From NCBI GenBank assembly GCA_045626925.1, contig JAZUQZ010000005.1:24886-88885 (forward strand): 64,000 nucleotides of DNA, given 5' to 3'. This document shows, piece by piece, positions 34,194-42,671 of this stretch. The translations under genes and the position numbers were made by a program. The notes beneath the pieces were generated by a model. The model saw only the letters and a list, made by a program, of their open reading frames with translations. It had not been told where the DNA came from and ran no database searches. Position 1 is the first letter of the stretch, and every line of letters starts with the position of its first letter. This DNA is from Aphodoplasma sp045626925 (lineage in GTDB: Bacteria > Bacillota > Clostridia > UBA1381 > UMGS1253).

Positions 34194-34243
34194 AGATATA
34201 TTAAATAACATAAAAACCTTTTACGAAACGAGGATAATGAGCT

Positions 34244-36010
34244 ATGGCACTTGATGGTATCGCGGTACGCGCGCTTGTTGCACAATTTAATAGGGAAATC
34301 ATAGGCACAAAGGTGGACAAGATATATCAGCCTGAGCGTGATGAAATTACGATATCGCTTCGTACACCAAATGGTACACAAAAGCTTCTTTTGTCAGCAA
34401 GCTCCTCGAATCCGCGCGCACATTTTAGTGATGCATCAAAGAAAAATCCTTTATCAGCACCTATGTTTTGTATGCTTTTAAGAAAGCATTTGTGCTCGGG
34501 CAAGCTTATAAGCGTGCGTCAAAATGCGCTTGAACGCAGCATTGATTTTTGCATAGAATCATATACAGAGCTTGGGGACCTTACATCAAAGCATCTAATT
34601 GTAGAAATTATGGGCAAATACTCAAACATTATATTGACTGATGATGCGGGGAAAATTCTTGATAGTATAAAACATATCGATATTACATTAAGCAGCTTGC
34701 GCCAGATTTTGCCCGGGCTTAATTATATGCCACCGCCGCCACAAGATAAAATTAACCCGCTATTATGCAGCTATGATGATATATCGGATATTATTTTTGG
34801 AGCGGACGAAAAAATAAAAGCGGACAAACTTATACTTCAAAGCTTTGAGGGCATAAGTCCGCTTGTTGCGCGTGAAATTTGTTACAGAGCGTTTGACAAT
34901 ACAGATGCAGTTATATTATCGCTTTCGCCCGACATGAAAAAAGTGTTGTGTGATACTATTTTAAAGGTGTTTGATGATATAAAAAATGAGCGCTTTAAAC
35001 CTTGTGTAATATATGATAAATCAAGCGGAAAACCGCTCGATTTTTGTGCTCTTGAAATAACGCAGTATGAGGATATGGCGCGTGTTGAGATGTGCAATTC
35101 AATAAGTGATGCGGTTATGATATATTATGCCACACGCGACGGTGAGGAACGCAAAAAGCAGAAGAGCGCATCACTTACAAAGCTTATATCAAACAATATT
35201 GACCGCTGCGCAAAAAAGATTGTCTTGCTTGGGCAGACGATTGATGCTGCGCGCGATCGTGACAAGCACAAGCTTTATGCCGACCTGATTACTGCAAATC
35301 TTTATCGCATAAAAGAAGGGGACAAGGTTGCTCTGGTGCAGAATTTTTATTCGGAAGAATGTGAAGATGTTACGATACCGCTTGACAATTCTGTCACACC
35401 TCAACAAAATGCCCAGCGCTATTATAAAAAATATAACAAGGCAAAGATTGCACAAGAACAAGCCGAAAAGCAACTTGTAATAGCAAGGGAGGAGCTTTTA
35501 TATCTTGAAAGTGTAATGCAAAATATTGCGCTTGCAACAGATGAAGAAGATATAAGTGCTATAAGAGAAGAACTTTTTGCCCAAGGCTATGTCAACAGAC
35601 AGTCGCGTGATAAAAAGAAAAATCAAACACCGTCAAAGCCTATGCATTTTATAAGCAGTGATGGATTTGATATATATGTTGGCAAAAACAATACCCAAAA
35701 CGATTATGTTACGCTACGCTTTGCAAACAGTTTGGATTTGTGGTTTCATACAAAGACATTTGCAGGCTCACATACGATTATAAAGCTTGGAGTCGACAAG
35801 GATGTGCCTGACAGGACGATTTTTGAGGCGGCAACGCTTGCGGCGTATTATAGCTCAGCAAAAAACTCTCCAAAGGTAGAGGTCGATTATACTCATATAA
35901 AAAATGTAAAGAAGCCTGCCGGCGCAAAGCCGGGCATGGTTATATATGAGCATTATAAAACGCTTTATGTAGCACCTGATGAAGAGATAGCACAAAAGCT
36001 TAGAGTATAG
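34244..36010 (+). CDS. rqcH: NFACT-family ribosome quality control protein RqcH
   Basis: 588 aa, normal length. RqcH binds stalled 50S-peptidyl-tRNA complexes and recruits tRNA-Ala for alanine tailing. Domain order: NFACT-N (1-200), helical and coiled-coil middle (about 290-430), NFACT-R (about 460-570) with LDLWFHTKTFAGSHTII. At the position of the functional D97-R98 pair of the Bacillus protein this protein has E97-R98, a conservative change. The older name is fibronectin-binding protein FbpA. ATG lies downstream of CGAGGAT. Confidence 0.93.
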   Translation: MALDGIAVRALVAQFNREIIGTKVDKIYQPERDEITISLRTPNGTQKLLLSASSSNPRAHFSDASKKNPLSAPMFCMLLRKHLCSGKLISVRQNALERSIDFCIESYTELGDLTSKHLIVEIMGKYSNIILTDDAGKILDSIKHIDITLSSLRQILPGLNYMPPPPQDKINPLLCSYDDISDIIFGADEKIKADKLILQSFEGISPLVAREICYRAFDNTDAVILSLSPDMKKVLCDTILKVFDDIKNERFKPCVIYDKSSGKPLDFCALEITQYEDMARVEMCNSISDAVMIYYATRDGEERKKQKSASLTKLISNNIDRCAKKIVLLGQTIDAARDRDKHKLYADLITANLYRIKEGDKVALVQNFYSEECEDVTIPLDNSVTPQQNAQRYYKKYNKAKIAQEQAEKQLVIAREELLYLESVMQNIALATDEEDISAIREELFAQGYVNRQSRDKKKNQTPSKPMHFISSDGFDIYVGKNNTQNDYVTLRFANSLDLWFHTKTFAGSHTIIKLGVDKDVPDRTIFEAATLAAYYSSAKNSPKVEVDYTHIKNVKKPAGAKPGMVIYEHYKTLYVAPDEEIAQKLRV

Positions 36011-36011
36011 A

Positions 36012-36038
36012 AAAAAGGGCTTTGATATAGCCCTTTTT
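36012..36038. terminator. Bidirectional terminator
   Basis: Ten-bp stem AAAAAGGGCT/AGCCCTTTTT between convergent rqcH and degV-like genes. Confidence 0.9.
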
Positions 36039-36870
36039 AATTGCAAACAAATCCGATTATCATTCCACCAAGTTCGGCATAATAACTGCATAAGCCACCA
36101 TTTTTTTCGATAAAAACTTCTGCTCCAACAAATTGTTTTTCGATTTTGTCTTTAAGCTCGGTTGCATCCGCTATATTGTCAGAATGTGAAATGATGACTT
36201 TTTTGTTTTTAAACCCATGATTTGACATTTCGTCTACTATTTTATTAAGTGATTTAATTTTGCCTCTGCATTTGTGTAAAAGCTGCAACCTGCCGTCATC
36301 GCTTGCTTTACCAATAACCCAAATGCCTATAATTTTAGAAATTTTTGCGATGGCCATATTGATTCGTCCGTTTTTGGCAAGGTTGTCTAAAGATGACAGA
36401 CAAAAGAACAGGGATATATTTTGCCTGTATTTATCAATCTCAGTTTTTATTTCATCAAAGCTTTTCCTTTCATTGTGGAGTTCTTTAATTTTGTCGATTA
36501 TAAGGTGCATTTCAGGTCCGGCAGATAAAGAGTCAATCACACATACCTTTGCATCCGGATGCAATGCCAAATACTCATTTGCTGCATTTTTTGCCGATAT
36601 ATATGAGCCCGACAGATTTGATGAAATTGTTATAGCAAAAATCTCCTTCGCATCACCAAAAGCCTCTATCCAATCATATATATTAGGACACGATGTAGAT
36701 GTTTTTTCACTACTTTGATTGATTTGTTCCATCATTTTAATTGCATCAAGTTCGGGGGAGTCAACATATTCTGTATCTCCCATATATATTTTAAGAGGAA
36801 CAGCTTTATAACTGATACCATCTACACAACAAACATTTGATGATGAATCGGATACGATTTTAAAACTCAT
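36037..36870 (-). CDS. DegV family fatty-acid-binding protein
   Basis: 277 aa EDD-fold protein. DegV/FakB-type proteins present fatty acids to the kinase FakA. Seen: KIVSDSSSNV at the N-terminus, TSTSCPN, the helix-capping ISSNLSGSYISAKNAA, IDSLSAGPEM, and the C-terminal GGLCSYYAELGGMIIGF. Start ATG 36870 follows GAGGTG; an upstream in-frame start at 36888 overlaps the ribosome-binding site. No fakA gene is nearby. Confidence 0.9.
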   Translation of the reverse strand: MSFKIVSDSSSNVCCVDGISYKAVPLKIYMGDTEYVDSPELDAIKMMEQINQSSEKTSTSCPNIYDWIEAFGDAKEIFAITISSNLSGSYISAKNAANEYLALHPDAKVCVIDSLSAGPEMHLIIDKIKELHNERKSFDEIKTEIDKYRQNISLFFCLSSLDNLAKNGRINMAIAKISKIIGIWVIGKASDDGRLQLLHKCRGKIKSLNKIVDEMSNHGFKNKKVIISHSDNIADATELKDKIEKQFVGAEVFIEKNGGLCSYYAELGGMIIGFVCN

Positions 36871-36960
36871 ATTTACACCTCGCAACAAAAATCTTTACAT
36901 CGGTTTTTGAATAACCTGTATAAAGGTATTATACCACCGCATCATAGACTTGTCAATAGC

Positions 36961-36989
36961 TTGACAGAAATTATATTATAGTATATAAT
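36961..36989 (+). promoter_or_regulatory. Consensus sigma-A promoter for the DUF1836 gene
   Basis: TTGACA at 36961-36966, 17-nt spacer, TATAAT at 36984-36989. The expected transcript start falls at about 36996, right at the Shine-Dalgarno AGGTG. Confidence 0.88.
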
Positions 36990-37006
36990 ATTTTTAGGTG
37001 ATTGGT

Positions 37007-37543
37007 ATGAATGAAAAAATGAAAAAAAAAATCTCTGAAGATATCAAAGCTTTCAGAATGCCAAAATATGAAGAGATTCCCGATGTGGGGTTATATCTTG
37101 AACAAACGGCAAAGTATATATCGCAAATATATGCTCCTGTTCAGGAAATAAGCGTTACTTCATCAATGATTAGTAACTATGTAAAAAAAGGGCTTATAAA
37201 AAATCCAATAAAAAAACAATATTCTCGTGAGCAAATTGCAGGACTTATATTTATTGTTGCTGCAAAAATTGTTATATCTATGGATAATATAAATACGCTA
37301 CTTCTTATCCAGCGCAAAACATATCCATCAAAAACGGCGTATAATTATTTTTGCGATGAGCTTGAAAATATGTTAAAATTGACATTTGGTTTTGATGCTG
37401 AAATATTAGATATAAATGATAGCAAGACAAAATATCCCGAGCTTAAAGCTTTGATGCGTACAACGATTACAGCTATTGCCACAAAGATATATCTTGACAA
37501 ATGCTTTTTATATTACCAGGATGATGAAAACAACATAATATAA
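37007..37543 (+). CDS. DUF1836 family protein
   Basis: 178 aa, predicted all-helical. The first ~100 residues match the DUF1836 pattern (IPDVGLYLEQTAKYI, then SMISNYVKKGLIKNPIKKQYSREQIAGLIFI), which looks like a MerR-like winged helix; a regulatory role is likely but not shown. ATG 37007 is chosen because AGGTG (36996-37000) precedes it; GTG 36998 lies inside that site. It is monocistronic between a perfect promoter and a strong terminator. Confidence 0.82.
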   Translation: MNEKMKKKISEDIKAFRMPKYEEIPDVGLYLEQTAKYISQIYAPVQEISVTSSMISNYVKKGLIKNPIKKQYSREQIAGLIFIVAAKIVISMDNINTLLLIQRKTYPSKTAYNYFCDELENMLKLTFGFDAEILDINDSKTKYPELKALMRTTITAIATKIYLDKCFLYYQDDENNII

Positions 37544-37545
37544 TA

Positions 37546-37576
37546 AAAATGCCTCGTATATACGAGGCATTTTTTT
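37546..37576. terminator. Bidirectional terminator
   Basis: Near-perfect palindrome AAATGCCTCGTA/TACGAGGCATTT with flanking A and T runs, shared by the DUF1836 gene (+) and the feo operon (-), whose last stop codon it overlaps. Confidence 0.95.
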
Positions 37577-37733
37577 ATTTGTTTCTGTCACATTTTTCTT
37601 TGTTTTGATATGAACAGCTACTACAATTACAAGAGCATCCGTTGCCATGCGCCTTTTTTCTTTTAACATAACGCCACACAAAACAAACAAGTAGAAGAAG
37701 AATAAGTAAAATTATACAATCCACAAGCTTCAA
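37575..37733 (-). CDS. FeoB-associated Cys-rich membrane protein
   Basis: A 52-residue gene read directly from the minus strand: TTG start at 37733 with GGAGG 9 nt upstream, TAA at 37575-37577. One membrane helix (about residues 5-23), a basic stretch RYVKRKK, then a cysteine cluster C33-S-C35-N-C37-S-S-C40 and C48. This matches the small FeoB-associated Cys-rich proteins encoded after feoB in Clostridia, thought to help ferrous iron uptake. It starts 15 nt after the feoB stop. The TTG start and small size make it easy to miss. Confidence 0.88.
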   Translation of the reverse strand: MKLVDCIILLILLLLVCFVWRYVKRKKAHGNGCSCNCSSCSYQNKEKCDRNK

Positions 37734-37748
37734 TGTATTATCCTCCTT

Positions 37749-39770
37749 TTATACAAACAACAACCCAAAACTATATACAACAAATGCCACAATCCACGCA
37801 AAAGCTGTTTGATATGCCATTGCAGCTATTGCTTTTCTATATCCACCAAGCTCGCGCTTTACGGCTGCCATTGCGGCAACACATGGCATATATAAAAGCG
37901 TAAACACAAGAAATGAAATGGCTTGTAGTGGAGTAAACATAGTCGATAAAATAGGGATAAGAGACGACGAATCGCCCGCGCCGGTAAGCACTGCAAATGT
38001 ACTTACAACGGCTTCCTTTGCAGTAAGTCCTGTTATAAGCGCCGTTACAGTTTCCCAACCGCCAAAGCCGAGTGGGGCAAAAATGGGACAGAGCAGTCTG
38101 CCAATAGAGGCAAGTATACTTTGTGAGCTGTCAGAAACCATTTCAAATCGCAAGTCAAAGCTTTGTAAAAGCCAGACAACTATCGTTGCAACAAAAATTA
38201 TTGTAAATGCTTTTACTAAAAAGTCTTTGGCCTTGTCCCACATATGAAGTGACACGCTTTTTGCTGATGGAAATCTATAGGAAGGAAGCTCCATCACAAA
38301 AGGCACCGGTTTTCCTTTAAATAATGTATTTTTCAAAAGAAGTGCTGATAAAATACCCATTAGTATTCCAAAAACATACAATCCGGTCATCACAATTGCA
38401 CCATTTTGTGGGAAAAACGCCGCAGTAAACACCGCATAAATCGGTAGTTTTGCACTACAGGACATAAAAGGTATAAGCAAAATCGTGAGTCGCCTGTCGC
38501 GTTCGCTCGAGAGCGTGCGTGTTGCCATAATTGCAGGCACAGAGCATCCAAACCCGATAAGCATAGGCACGAACGAGCGTCCGGACAGACCAATTTTGCG
38601 CAAAAGTTTGTCCATAACAAAAGCCACACGAGCCATATAGCCGCTATCTTCAAGGATTGATAGCATAAAAAACAGTATTACAATAGTCGGCAAAAACGAA
38701 AGGACACTTCCTACACCAGCAAATATACCATCAATTATGAGCGAGCGGAGCCAATCGCTTACCAGAAGATTTATAAGCGCATCTTCAACAAGCGCGGTAA
38801 CATAATCTATTCCAAATGAAAACAAATCGCTTAGTGCACTGCCGACAACGCCAAAAGTAATCCAAAAAACGAAAAGCATTATGCATAGGAAAATCGGCAA
38901 TGCAAAAATCTTGTGTGTAAGTATGGCATCGATTTTGATAGAGCGTTCCTGGGCTTTTGTTTGGGTGTGTTTTTTTTCTACACAAACCTCACAAAGCTTT
39001 TCAATAAAATCGTAACGCATGTCCGCAAGTGCGGCATCGCGATATGTAGAAAGTGATGTTTCCATATCCTTAACAATAATAGAAATCAAATCAATTTCAT
39101 TTTTATGAAGTGCGAGCCGTTTTGCCATGGGTTCGTCACCTTCGACAAGCTTTGTTGATGCAAAACGCGTAGGAATATCTGCCGTATGTGCGTGGTCCTC
39201 AATTATATGCGCAATTGAGTGGATTGCTTTATGAAGCTCACTGCCGGCACTGCAAAAATCAGTTTTTTGTGGTTTAATGTTATTTTTTGCTGTAGATATT
39301 GCACGAACTATAAGCTCGTCTATACCATCGTTTTTACTTGCTGAAATCGGAACAACAGGAATGCCAAGCCCCTCTGAAAGCTTTGATATATCAATATAAT
39401 TTCCGCTTGCAGTTACCTCATCCATCATATTAAGCGCCAAAACCATCGGGATTTGGAGTTCTGTAAGCTGGAGTGTAAGGTAAAGATTTCTTTCTATATT
39501 TGTTGCATCAACAATGTTTATAATTCCGTCGGGCTTTTGATTTAAAGCAAAATCGCGCGTCACAACCTCCTCGGCAGTATATGGCGAAAGCGAGTATATG
39601 CCCGGCAAATCAACAACAGATACATCCTTATGCTTTCTGATTATGCCTTCTTTTTTTTCGACCGTAACACCGGGGAAATTTCCTACATGCTGGTTCGAGC
39701 CGGTAAGCTGATTAAAAAGAGTAGTTTTGCCTGAATTTTGATTGCCTATAAGTGCAAATGTAATCGCCAA
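37749..39770 (-). CDS. feoB: Ferrous iron transport protein B
   Basis: 673 aa. The N-terminal G domain shows GNQNSGKTTLFNQLTG (G1), DLPGIYSL (G3) and NMMDE (G4), followed by a helical spacer and about eight to ten membrane segments with the paired Gate motifs (SFLPTIVILFFMLSILEDSGYMAR region and its C-terminal counterpart). It imports Fe2+ under anaerobic conditions. feoA ends exactly at its start, so the genes are coupled, and the Cys-rich gene follows. The length is average for the family. Confidence 0.96.
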   Translation of the reverse strand: MAITFALIGNQNSGKTTLFNQLTGSNQHVGNFPGVTVEKKEGIIRKHKDVSVVDLPGIYSLSPYTAEEVVTRDFALNQKPDGIINIVDATNIERNLYLTLQLTELQIPMVLALNMMDEVTASGNYIDISKLSEGLGIPVVPISASKNDGIDELIVRAISTAKNNIKPQKTDFCSAGSELHKAIHSIAHIIEDHAHTADIPTRFASTKLVEGDEPMAKRLALHKNEIDLISIIVKDMETSLSTYRDAALADMRYDFIEKLCEVCVEKKHTQTKAQERSIKIDAILTHKIFALPIFLCIMLFVFWITFGVVGSALSDLFSFGIDYVTALVEDALINLLVSDWLRSLIIDGIFAGVGSVLSFLPTIVILFFMLSILEDSGYMARVAFVMDKLLRKIGLSGRSFVPMLIGFGCSVPAIMATRTLSSERDRRLTILLIPFMSCSAKLPIYAVFTAAFFPQNGAIVMTGLYVFGILMGILSALLLKNTLFKGKPVPFVMELPSYRFPSAKSVSLHMWDKAKDFLVKAFTIIFVATIVVWLLQSFDLRFEMVSDSSQSILASIGRLLCPIFAPLGFGGWETVTALITGLTAKEAVVSTFAVLTGAGDSSSLIPILSTMFTPLQAISFLVFTLLYMPCVAAMAAVKRELGGYRKAIAAMAYQTAFAWIVAFVVYSFGLLFV

Positions 39771-39998
39771 CTAATCCACCTCCCTAATCTCTATGTTTTT
39801 TGCATCGTCTTTTCTTATTGTAAGTTCATAACCGCGCAAATAAAGCTCAATCGGGTCACCAAGTGGCGCAACCTTTCGCACCATTACCTTTGTTTTTGGT
39901 GTAAGCCCCATATCAAGAAGGCGCCGTCTCAAAGCTCCGTCGCCGCCAACATCCGTTATTATTGCACATGAACCAATTTTAAGCTCTGATAAAGTCAT
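39771..39998 (-). CDS. feoA: Ferrous iron transport protein A
   Basis: 75 aa SH3-like FeoA: LSELKIGSCAII, RRRLLDMGLTPKTKV, and PLGDPIELYLRGYELTIR are all family hallmarks. It modulates FeoB. First gene of the feoA-feoB-Cys-rich operon, preceded by AGAAGGGAG and by a promoter with a palindromic operator-like site. Confidence 0.95.
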   Translation of the reverse strand: MTLSELKIGSCAIITDVGGDGALRRRLLDMGLTPKTKVMVRKVAPLGDPIELYLRGYELTIRKDDAKNIEIREVD

Positions 39999-40028
39999 GA
40001 TAATGTATCTCCCTTCTTGCCACTCTGC

Positions 40029-40046
40029 GGTTAGTCACGGCTAACC
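40029..40046. promoter_or_regulatory. Palindromic operator-like site in the feo promoter
   Basis: GGTTAG-N6-CTAACC, perfect 6-bp half-sites, placed 6 nt downstream of the -10 box, where a bound repressor would block initiation. The half-sites match those of DtxR/IdeR/MntR-family metal repressors, not of Fur boxes. Confidence 0.65.
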
Positions 40047-40052
40047 AAAAAA

Positions 40053-40081
40053 AGTATATCTTAAAAAGATATAAATGTCAA
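40053..40081 (-). promoter_or_regulatory. Promoter of the feo operon
   Basis: Minus strand TTGACA (complement of 40076-40081), 17-nt spacer, TATACT (complement of 40053-40058). Confidence 0.87.
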
Positions 40082-40169
40082 CCATTTTTTGAAAAAATTT
40101 TGAAATTTTTTGTAGCATAAACTTCACATAATAAATAAATACTATAATAAAAAAGGGAGTATGATTATT

Positions 40170-40832
40170 TTGGAAAAACAGACAGATACAAAAAGCGCGA
40201 TAACACCTGCAAACGGAAAAAGTTTAAAGCTTCATTGCCTTACTATAATAGGCCAGATTGAAGGTCATATGGTGTTGCCACCACAAGACAAAACAACAAA
40301 GTATGAATATATCTTGCCACAGCTTGCTGCGATTGAGCAGGACGAGAGCGTGGAAGGACTTTTGGTGCTTTTGAATACTGCTGGTGGTGATGTCGAAGCA
40401 GGACTTGCAATAGCGGAGATGATTGCCGGCATGACAAAGCCGACGGTATCGCTTGTGCTTGGTGGCGGTCACAGTATTGGTGTACCATTGGCAGTGTCGG
40501 CAGACTATTCATTTATTGCGCGTTCTGCGGCGATGACGCTTCATCCGCTTCGTATGAATGGTATGGTAATAGGTGTAATGCAAACCTTTGACTATTTAAA
40601 TAAAATCCAGGACAGGATTGTAAGCTTTATAACAGAGCATAGTAATATTTCCAAAGAAAACTTCAATACATTGATGCTCAAAACGGGCGAAATTGCAAAC
40701 GATGTCGGCAGTATTGTATTTGGAGAAAAAGCGGTAGAATGTGGATTGATTGACAGTGTTGGCACATTAGGTGATGCAATTTCAAAGCTTCGTGAGCTTA
40801 TTGAAAAGAAAAAAGGGGAGAATAGGACATGA
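40170..40832 (+). CDS. tepA: ClpP-like serine protease TepA/YmfB
   Basis: About 220 aa ClpP-fold protease. The catalytic serine lies in GGHSIGVPLA and the histidine in MTLHPL; NTAGGDVEAGLAIAEMI is the usual ClpP-like substrate strand. In Bacillus the homologue helps degrade spore proteins or export, and its gene adjoins ylzJ exactly as here. Start: TTG 40170 is 10 nt after AGGGAG (40154-40159), while the ATG at 40161 is too close to that site; both are in frame. The stop overlaps ylzJ by 4 nt. Confidence 0.88.
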   Translation: MEKQTDTKSAITPANGKSLKLHCLTIIGQIEGHMVLPPQDKTTKYEYILPQLAAIEQDESVEGLLVLLNTAGGDVEAGLAIAEMIAGMTKPTVSLVLGGGHSIGVPLAVSADYSFIARSAAMTLHPLRMNGMVIGVMQTFDYLNKIQDRIVSFITEHSNISKENFNTLMLKTGEIANDVGSIVFGEKAVECGLIDSVGTLGDAISKLRELIEKKKGENRT

Positions 40833-41113
40833 TTTTTCATAGCGTAATACCTTATTGCTGCGTTTTTGCAACAAAACAAAGCGTCGATAATGCACCAAAG
40901 GGGCGTGTTATGACTGAATATAGCGGCGTTATAATGGAGGTAAGCATGTTGGAAAACGGCAAAAGACGAATTGAACGCCTTTATTCAACAAATCCAGCGC
41001 TTTATGTTGACGAGCAGTTTTGTATTGGCACCATAATTGATGAAGAAAAAAGTATAAAAAATATTAGTATAAGTGATATGACATCTTGTTTTTGTAATAA
41101 AAAAGAGGTATAA
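40829..41113 (+). CDS. ylzJ: YlzJ-like protein
   Basis: 94 aa. The N-terminus MIFHSVIPYCCVF matches the YlzJ family (MILYTxxPxExVF), a small protein of unknown function encoded beside tepA/ymfB in spore formers. The middle contains IERLYSTNPALYVDEQF. The ATGA overlap with tepA shows translational coupling. No membrane segment is evident. Confidence 0.8.
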   Translation: MIFHSVIPYCCVFATKQSVDNAPKGRVMTEYSGVIMEVSMLENGKRRIERLYSTNPALYVDEQFCIGTIIDEEKSIKNISISDMTSCFCNKKEV

Positions 41114-41154
41114 TGTATATTTAGATAGTATTTTTTATCAATTGGGGTGAAAAT

Positions 41155-41895
41155 ATGGACCAAAGCATCAATGTCCTTGGTGTCAAAATGTCGACTATGA
41201 CCATGGATGAAACGGTAAAAAAGCTTGCAGAATATCTTGGCGATGGAAAAGTACATACAGTATATACACCAAATTCGGAGATTATATACATGGCGTACAA
41301 GGATGATGAGTTTAAAAAGGTACTAAACTCGGCCGATATAAAAACGCCCGACGGAATAGGTGTTGTATATGCATCAAAAATATTAAAAAAGCCTTTATCA
41401 GAGCGTGTTGCGGGGTATGATTTGATGCATGCGTTTTTAAAATATGCCGCACAAAAAGGTGCAAGGGTATTTTTGTTTGGTTCAAAGCCGGGCGTGGCGG
41501 AAAATGCTGGAAAAATACTTTGCGAAAAGTATAGCGGACTTGTTATTTGCGGTACGCGCGACGGATATTTTAAAGATGAACAGACAGATGAAATTATAAA
41601 TATGATTAACGATTCAAACCCTGACATCGTGCTTGTGTGTCTTGGTGCACCAAAACAGGAAAAATGGATTTATACAAATAAAGATAAAATCAACAAAGGA
41701 ATTATGATGGGCCTTGGAGGAAGCCTTGACACTCTTACGGGCGTAACACAACGCGCACCGGAAATTTGGCAAAAGCTTGGGCTTGAGTGGGCATATCGTC
41801 TTGTAAAGGAGCCGACACGCATAGGACGCATGATGGCTTTGCCGCGATTTGGTCTTACAGTATTATTTAAAGGTAAACGCTATAAGGGGGAGTGA
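41155..41895 (+). CDS. WecG/TagA/CpsF family glycosyltransferase
   Basis: 246 aa. TagA-type N-acetylmannosaminyltransferase that adds ManNAc to undecaprenyl-diphospho-GlcNAc in teichoic acid or wall polysaccharide synthesis. Family hallmarks: TPNSEIIYMA, TPDGIGVVYASKI, FLFGSKPGVAE, and CLGAPKQEKWI. ATG follows GGGGTGAAAA. It is 2 nt before tmk. Other wall-teichoic genes are not in the window, so the exact polymer is unknown. Confidence 0.9.
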   Translation: MDQSINVLGVKMSTMTMDETVKKLAEYLGDGKVHTVYTPNSEIIYMAYKDDEFKKVLNSADIKTPDGIGVVYASKILKKPLSERVAGYDLMHAFLKYAAQKGARVFLFGSKPGVAENAGKILCEKYSGLVICGTRDGYFKDEQTDEIINMINDSNPDIVLVCLGAPKQEKWIYTNKDKINKGIMMGLGGSLDTLTGVTQRAPEIWQKLGLEWAYRLVKEPTRIGRMMALPRFGLTVLFKGKRYKGE

Positions 41896-41897
41896 AA

Positions 41898-42560
41898 ATG
41901 GGCCAGTTATTTGTAATAGAGGGCGTCGACGGTTCGGGTAAGGAAACACAGACAAAGCTTTTGTATGAAAGACTCAAAAGTGAAGGCAAAAATCCAATCC
42001 GCATAAGCTTTCCCGACTATGAAAGTGCGTCATCATATGCCGTAAAGTTATATCTTGATGGACAATTTGGCCAAAATGCAAATGATGTAAATGCAAAGGC
42101 AGCATCGTCATTTTTTGCGCTTGACCGCTACATATCATACAAAACAAAGTGGGAGAAGCTATACAAAGAGGGCCATACAATAATAGCCGACCGATATGTA
42201 ACATCGAATATGATACATCAGGCATCAAAGCTTGATGATAATAGTGAAAAGGATAGCTTTTTAGAGTGGCTTTTTGAGTTTGAGTATGGCATATATGCAC
42301 TTCCAAAACCCGACAAGGTAATATTTTTAAATGTTCCGCCAGAGGTTGGAGCGGAGCTTACACGCGAGCGCAAAAACAAGGCTACGGGTGCAGAAAACAA
42401 GGATATTCACGAAAGAGATAGCGAACATATTCAAAAAAGCTATGACAATGCAAAATATGTTGCTAAAAAATATAATTGGGAGATTATAGAATGTGCGCCA
42501 AATGGCAAAATGCGCAGCATTGAAGATATTGGTGAACAGATTTATAGAACACTTTTTTAA
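41898..42560 (+). CDS. tmk: Thymidylate kinase
   Basis: 220 aa, dTMP to dTDP. P-loop GVDGSGKETQTK at residues 9-20 (the GSGKET form belongs to the longer TMK subgroup), DRYVTSN (the DRY motif with the nucleobase arginine), and a lid with RERKNKATGAE. ATG 41898 follows GGGGGAGTG, while the in-frame GTG at 41892 is inside that site. Immediately downstream of the glycosyltransferase gene. Confidence 0.9.
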   Translation: MGQLFVIEGVDGSGKETQTKLLYERLKSEGKNPIRISFPDYESASSYAVKLYLDGQFGQNANDVNAKAASSFFALDRYISYKTKWEKLYKEGHTIIADRYVTSNMIHQASKLDDNSEKDSFLEWLFEFEYGIYALPKPDKVIFLNVPPEVGAELTRERKNKATGAENKDIHERDSEHIQKSYDNAKYVAKKYNWEIIECAPNGKMRSIEDIGEQIYRTLF

Positions 42561-42671
42561 CATATTGTAAAATTTTTGCTTCTCCGATGGACAAGCGACA
42601 AAAAACATGCTTTAATTTTATTTAATGGTGCAATTTTGCGCAACAAATTAAAAAGTGAGGATGGGTTTAGA

